Made by a program: the position numbers and the translations under genes. A DNA stretch of 5,562 nt from Pseudomonadota bacterium (GTDB taxonomy: Bacteria; Desulfobacterota; Desulfovibrionia; Desulfovibrionales; Desulfovibrionaceae), in NCBI GenBank assembly GCA_023453335.1, contig JAEXTU010000391.1, positions 1-5,562 on the forward strand, written 5' to 3'. Positions 1-5,562 of this stretch are shown one piece after another. How positions within the stretch are numbered: position 1 is the first letter of the stretch; every line of letters starts with the position of its first letter. The notes under the pieces were generated by a model, which worked only from the letters and a program-made list of their open reading frames with translations, made no database searches and was not told the origin of the DNA.

Positions 1-2624
<2,624 letters not shown>

Positions 2625-2706
2625 ACAGGGCCGCCCTGGGTGTGGCCCCCTCCCAACTTGACCAGATACCCCTTGCTTCCCTCCGGATTTCTGGCAATAT
2701 GTCTAT
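2625..2706. other. 82-bp intergenic spacer between the two kinase genes
   Basis: Non-coding gap from the stop of gene 1 to the ATG of gene 2. It has a short 5-bp inverted repeat (2626-2630 with 2634-2638, 3-nt loop) directly after the stop codon, with no T-run after it. The last 20 bases are richer in A/T than the surrounding genes. A TTGACC hexamer (2658-2663) resembles a -35 box, but nothing like a -10 box sits at 16-18 bp from it. No purine-rich ribosome binding site precedes the next ATG. Co-transcription from upstream and a separate promoter are both possible. Confidence 0.6.

Positions 2707-5562
<2,856 letters not shown>

Noticed and set aside
2626..2638. Inverted repeat right after the stop of gene 1 as an intrinsic terminator
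   Set aside because: The stem is only 5 bp with a 3-nt loop and is followed by GGTGTGG rather than a T-run.
2658..2700. TTGACC as a -35 promoter element for the second kinase
   Set aside because: The hexamer is close to consensus, but 16-18 bp downstream the sequence is CT/G-rich with no -10-like element. No GG-N10-GC sigma-54 pattern was found either.

Overview
The window holds two large sensor histidine kinase genes, head to tail on the + strand, with almost nothing else. Both are cut by the window edges. The first lacks its 5' end and the second lacks its 3' end. The DNA is GC-rich: by hand count about 90% of codons in gene 1 and about 93% in gene 2 end in G or C. GC content, the tandem-Cache hybrid kinase architecture and the style of the kinase core fit a high-GC deltaproteobacterium, perhaps of the Desulfovibrio group. 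This is recall-based inference and no taxonomic marker gene is present.

Layout. Bases 1-2624 encode the C-terminal 873 residues of a hybrid kinase: a periplasmic double Cache sensor, one visible transmembrane helix, a divergent HAMP-like linker, PAS, HisKA, HATPase and a C-terminal receiver. An 82-bp spacer follows, with no convincing terminator or promoter. Bases 2707-5562 encode the first 952 residues of a second kinase: a MASE1-type multi-pass membrane sensor, PAS, GAF, PAS, HisKA and most of a HATPase. Its reading frame is open to the window edge, and a receiver domain may follow beyond it.

The most notable structure is a direct repeat. Bases 1442-2069 and 4935-5562 are colinear at a constant offset of 3493 with no indels. 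They are about 91% identical in DNA and about 87% in protein, and they start with 123 identical bases. Two unrelated sensory front ends therefore feed nearly the same kinase core. Codon composition also changes within each gene: at the homology boundary in gene 1, and after the membrane module in gene 2. This fits a mosaic origin, or homogenisation by gene conversion. I infer that the two kinases may act on the same partner, but no separate response regulator or output gene is visible.

I see no mobile element, CRISPR array, RNA gene or clearly new kind of system here. This is a signalling locus of known families, and its interest lies in the paralogy pattern.
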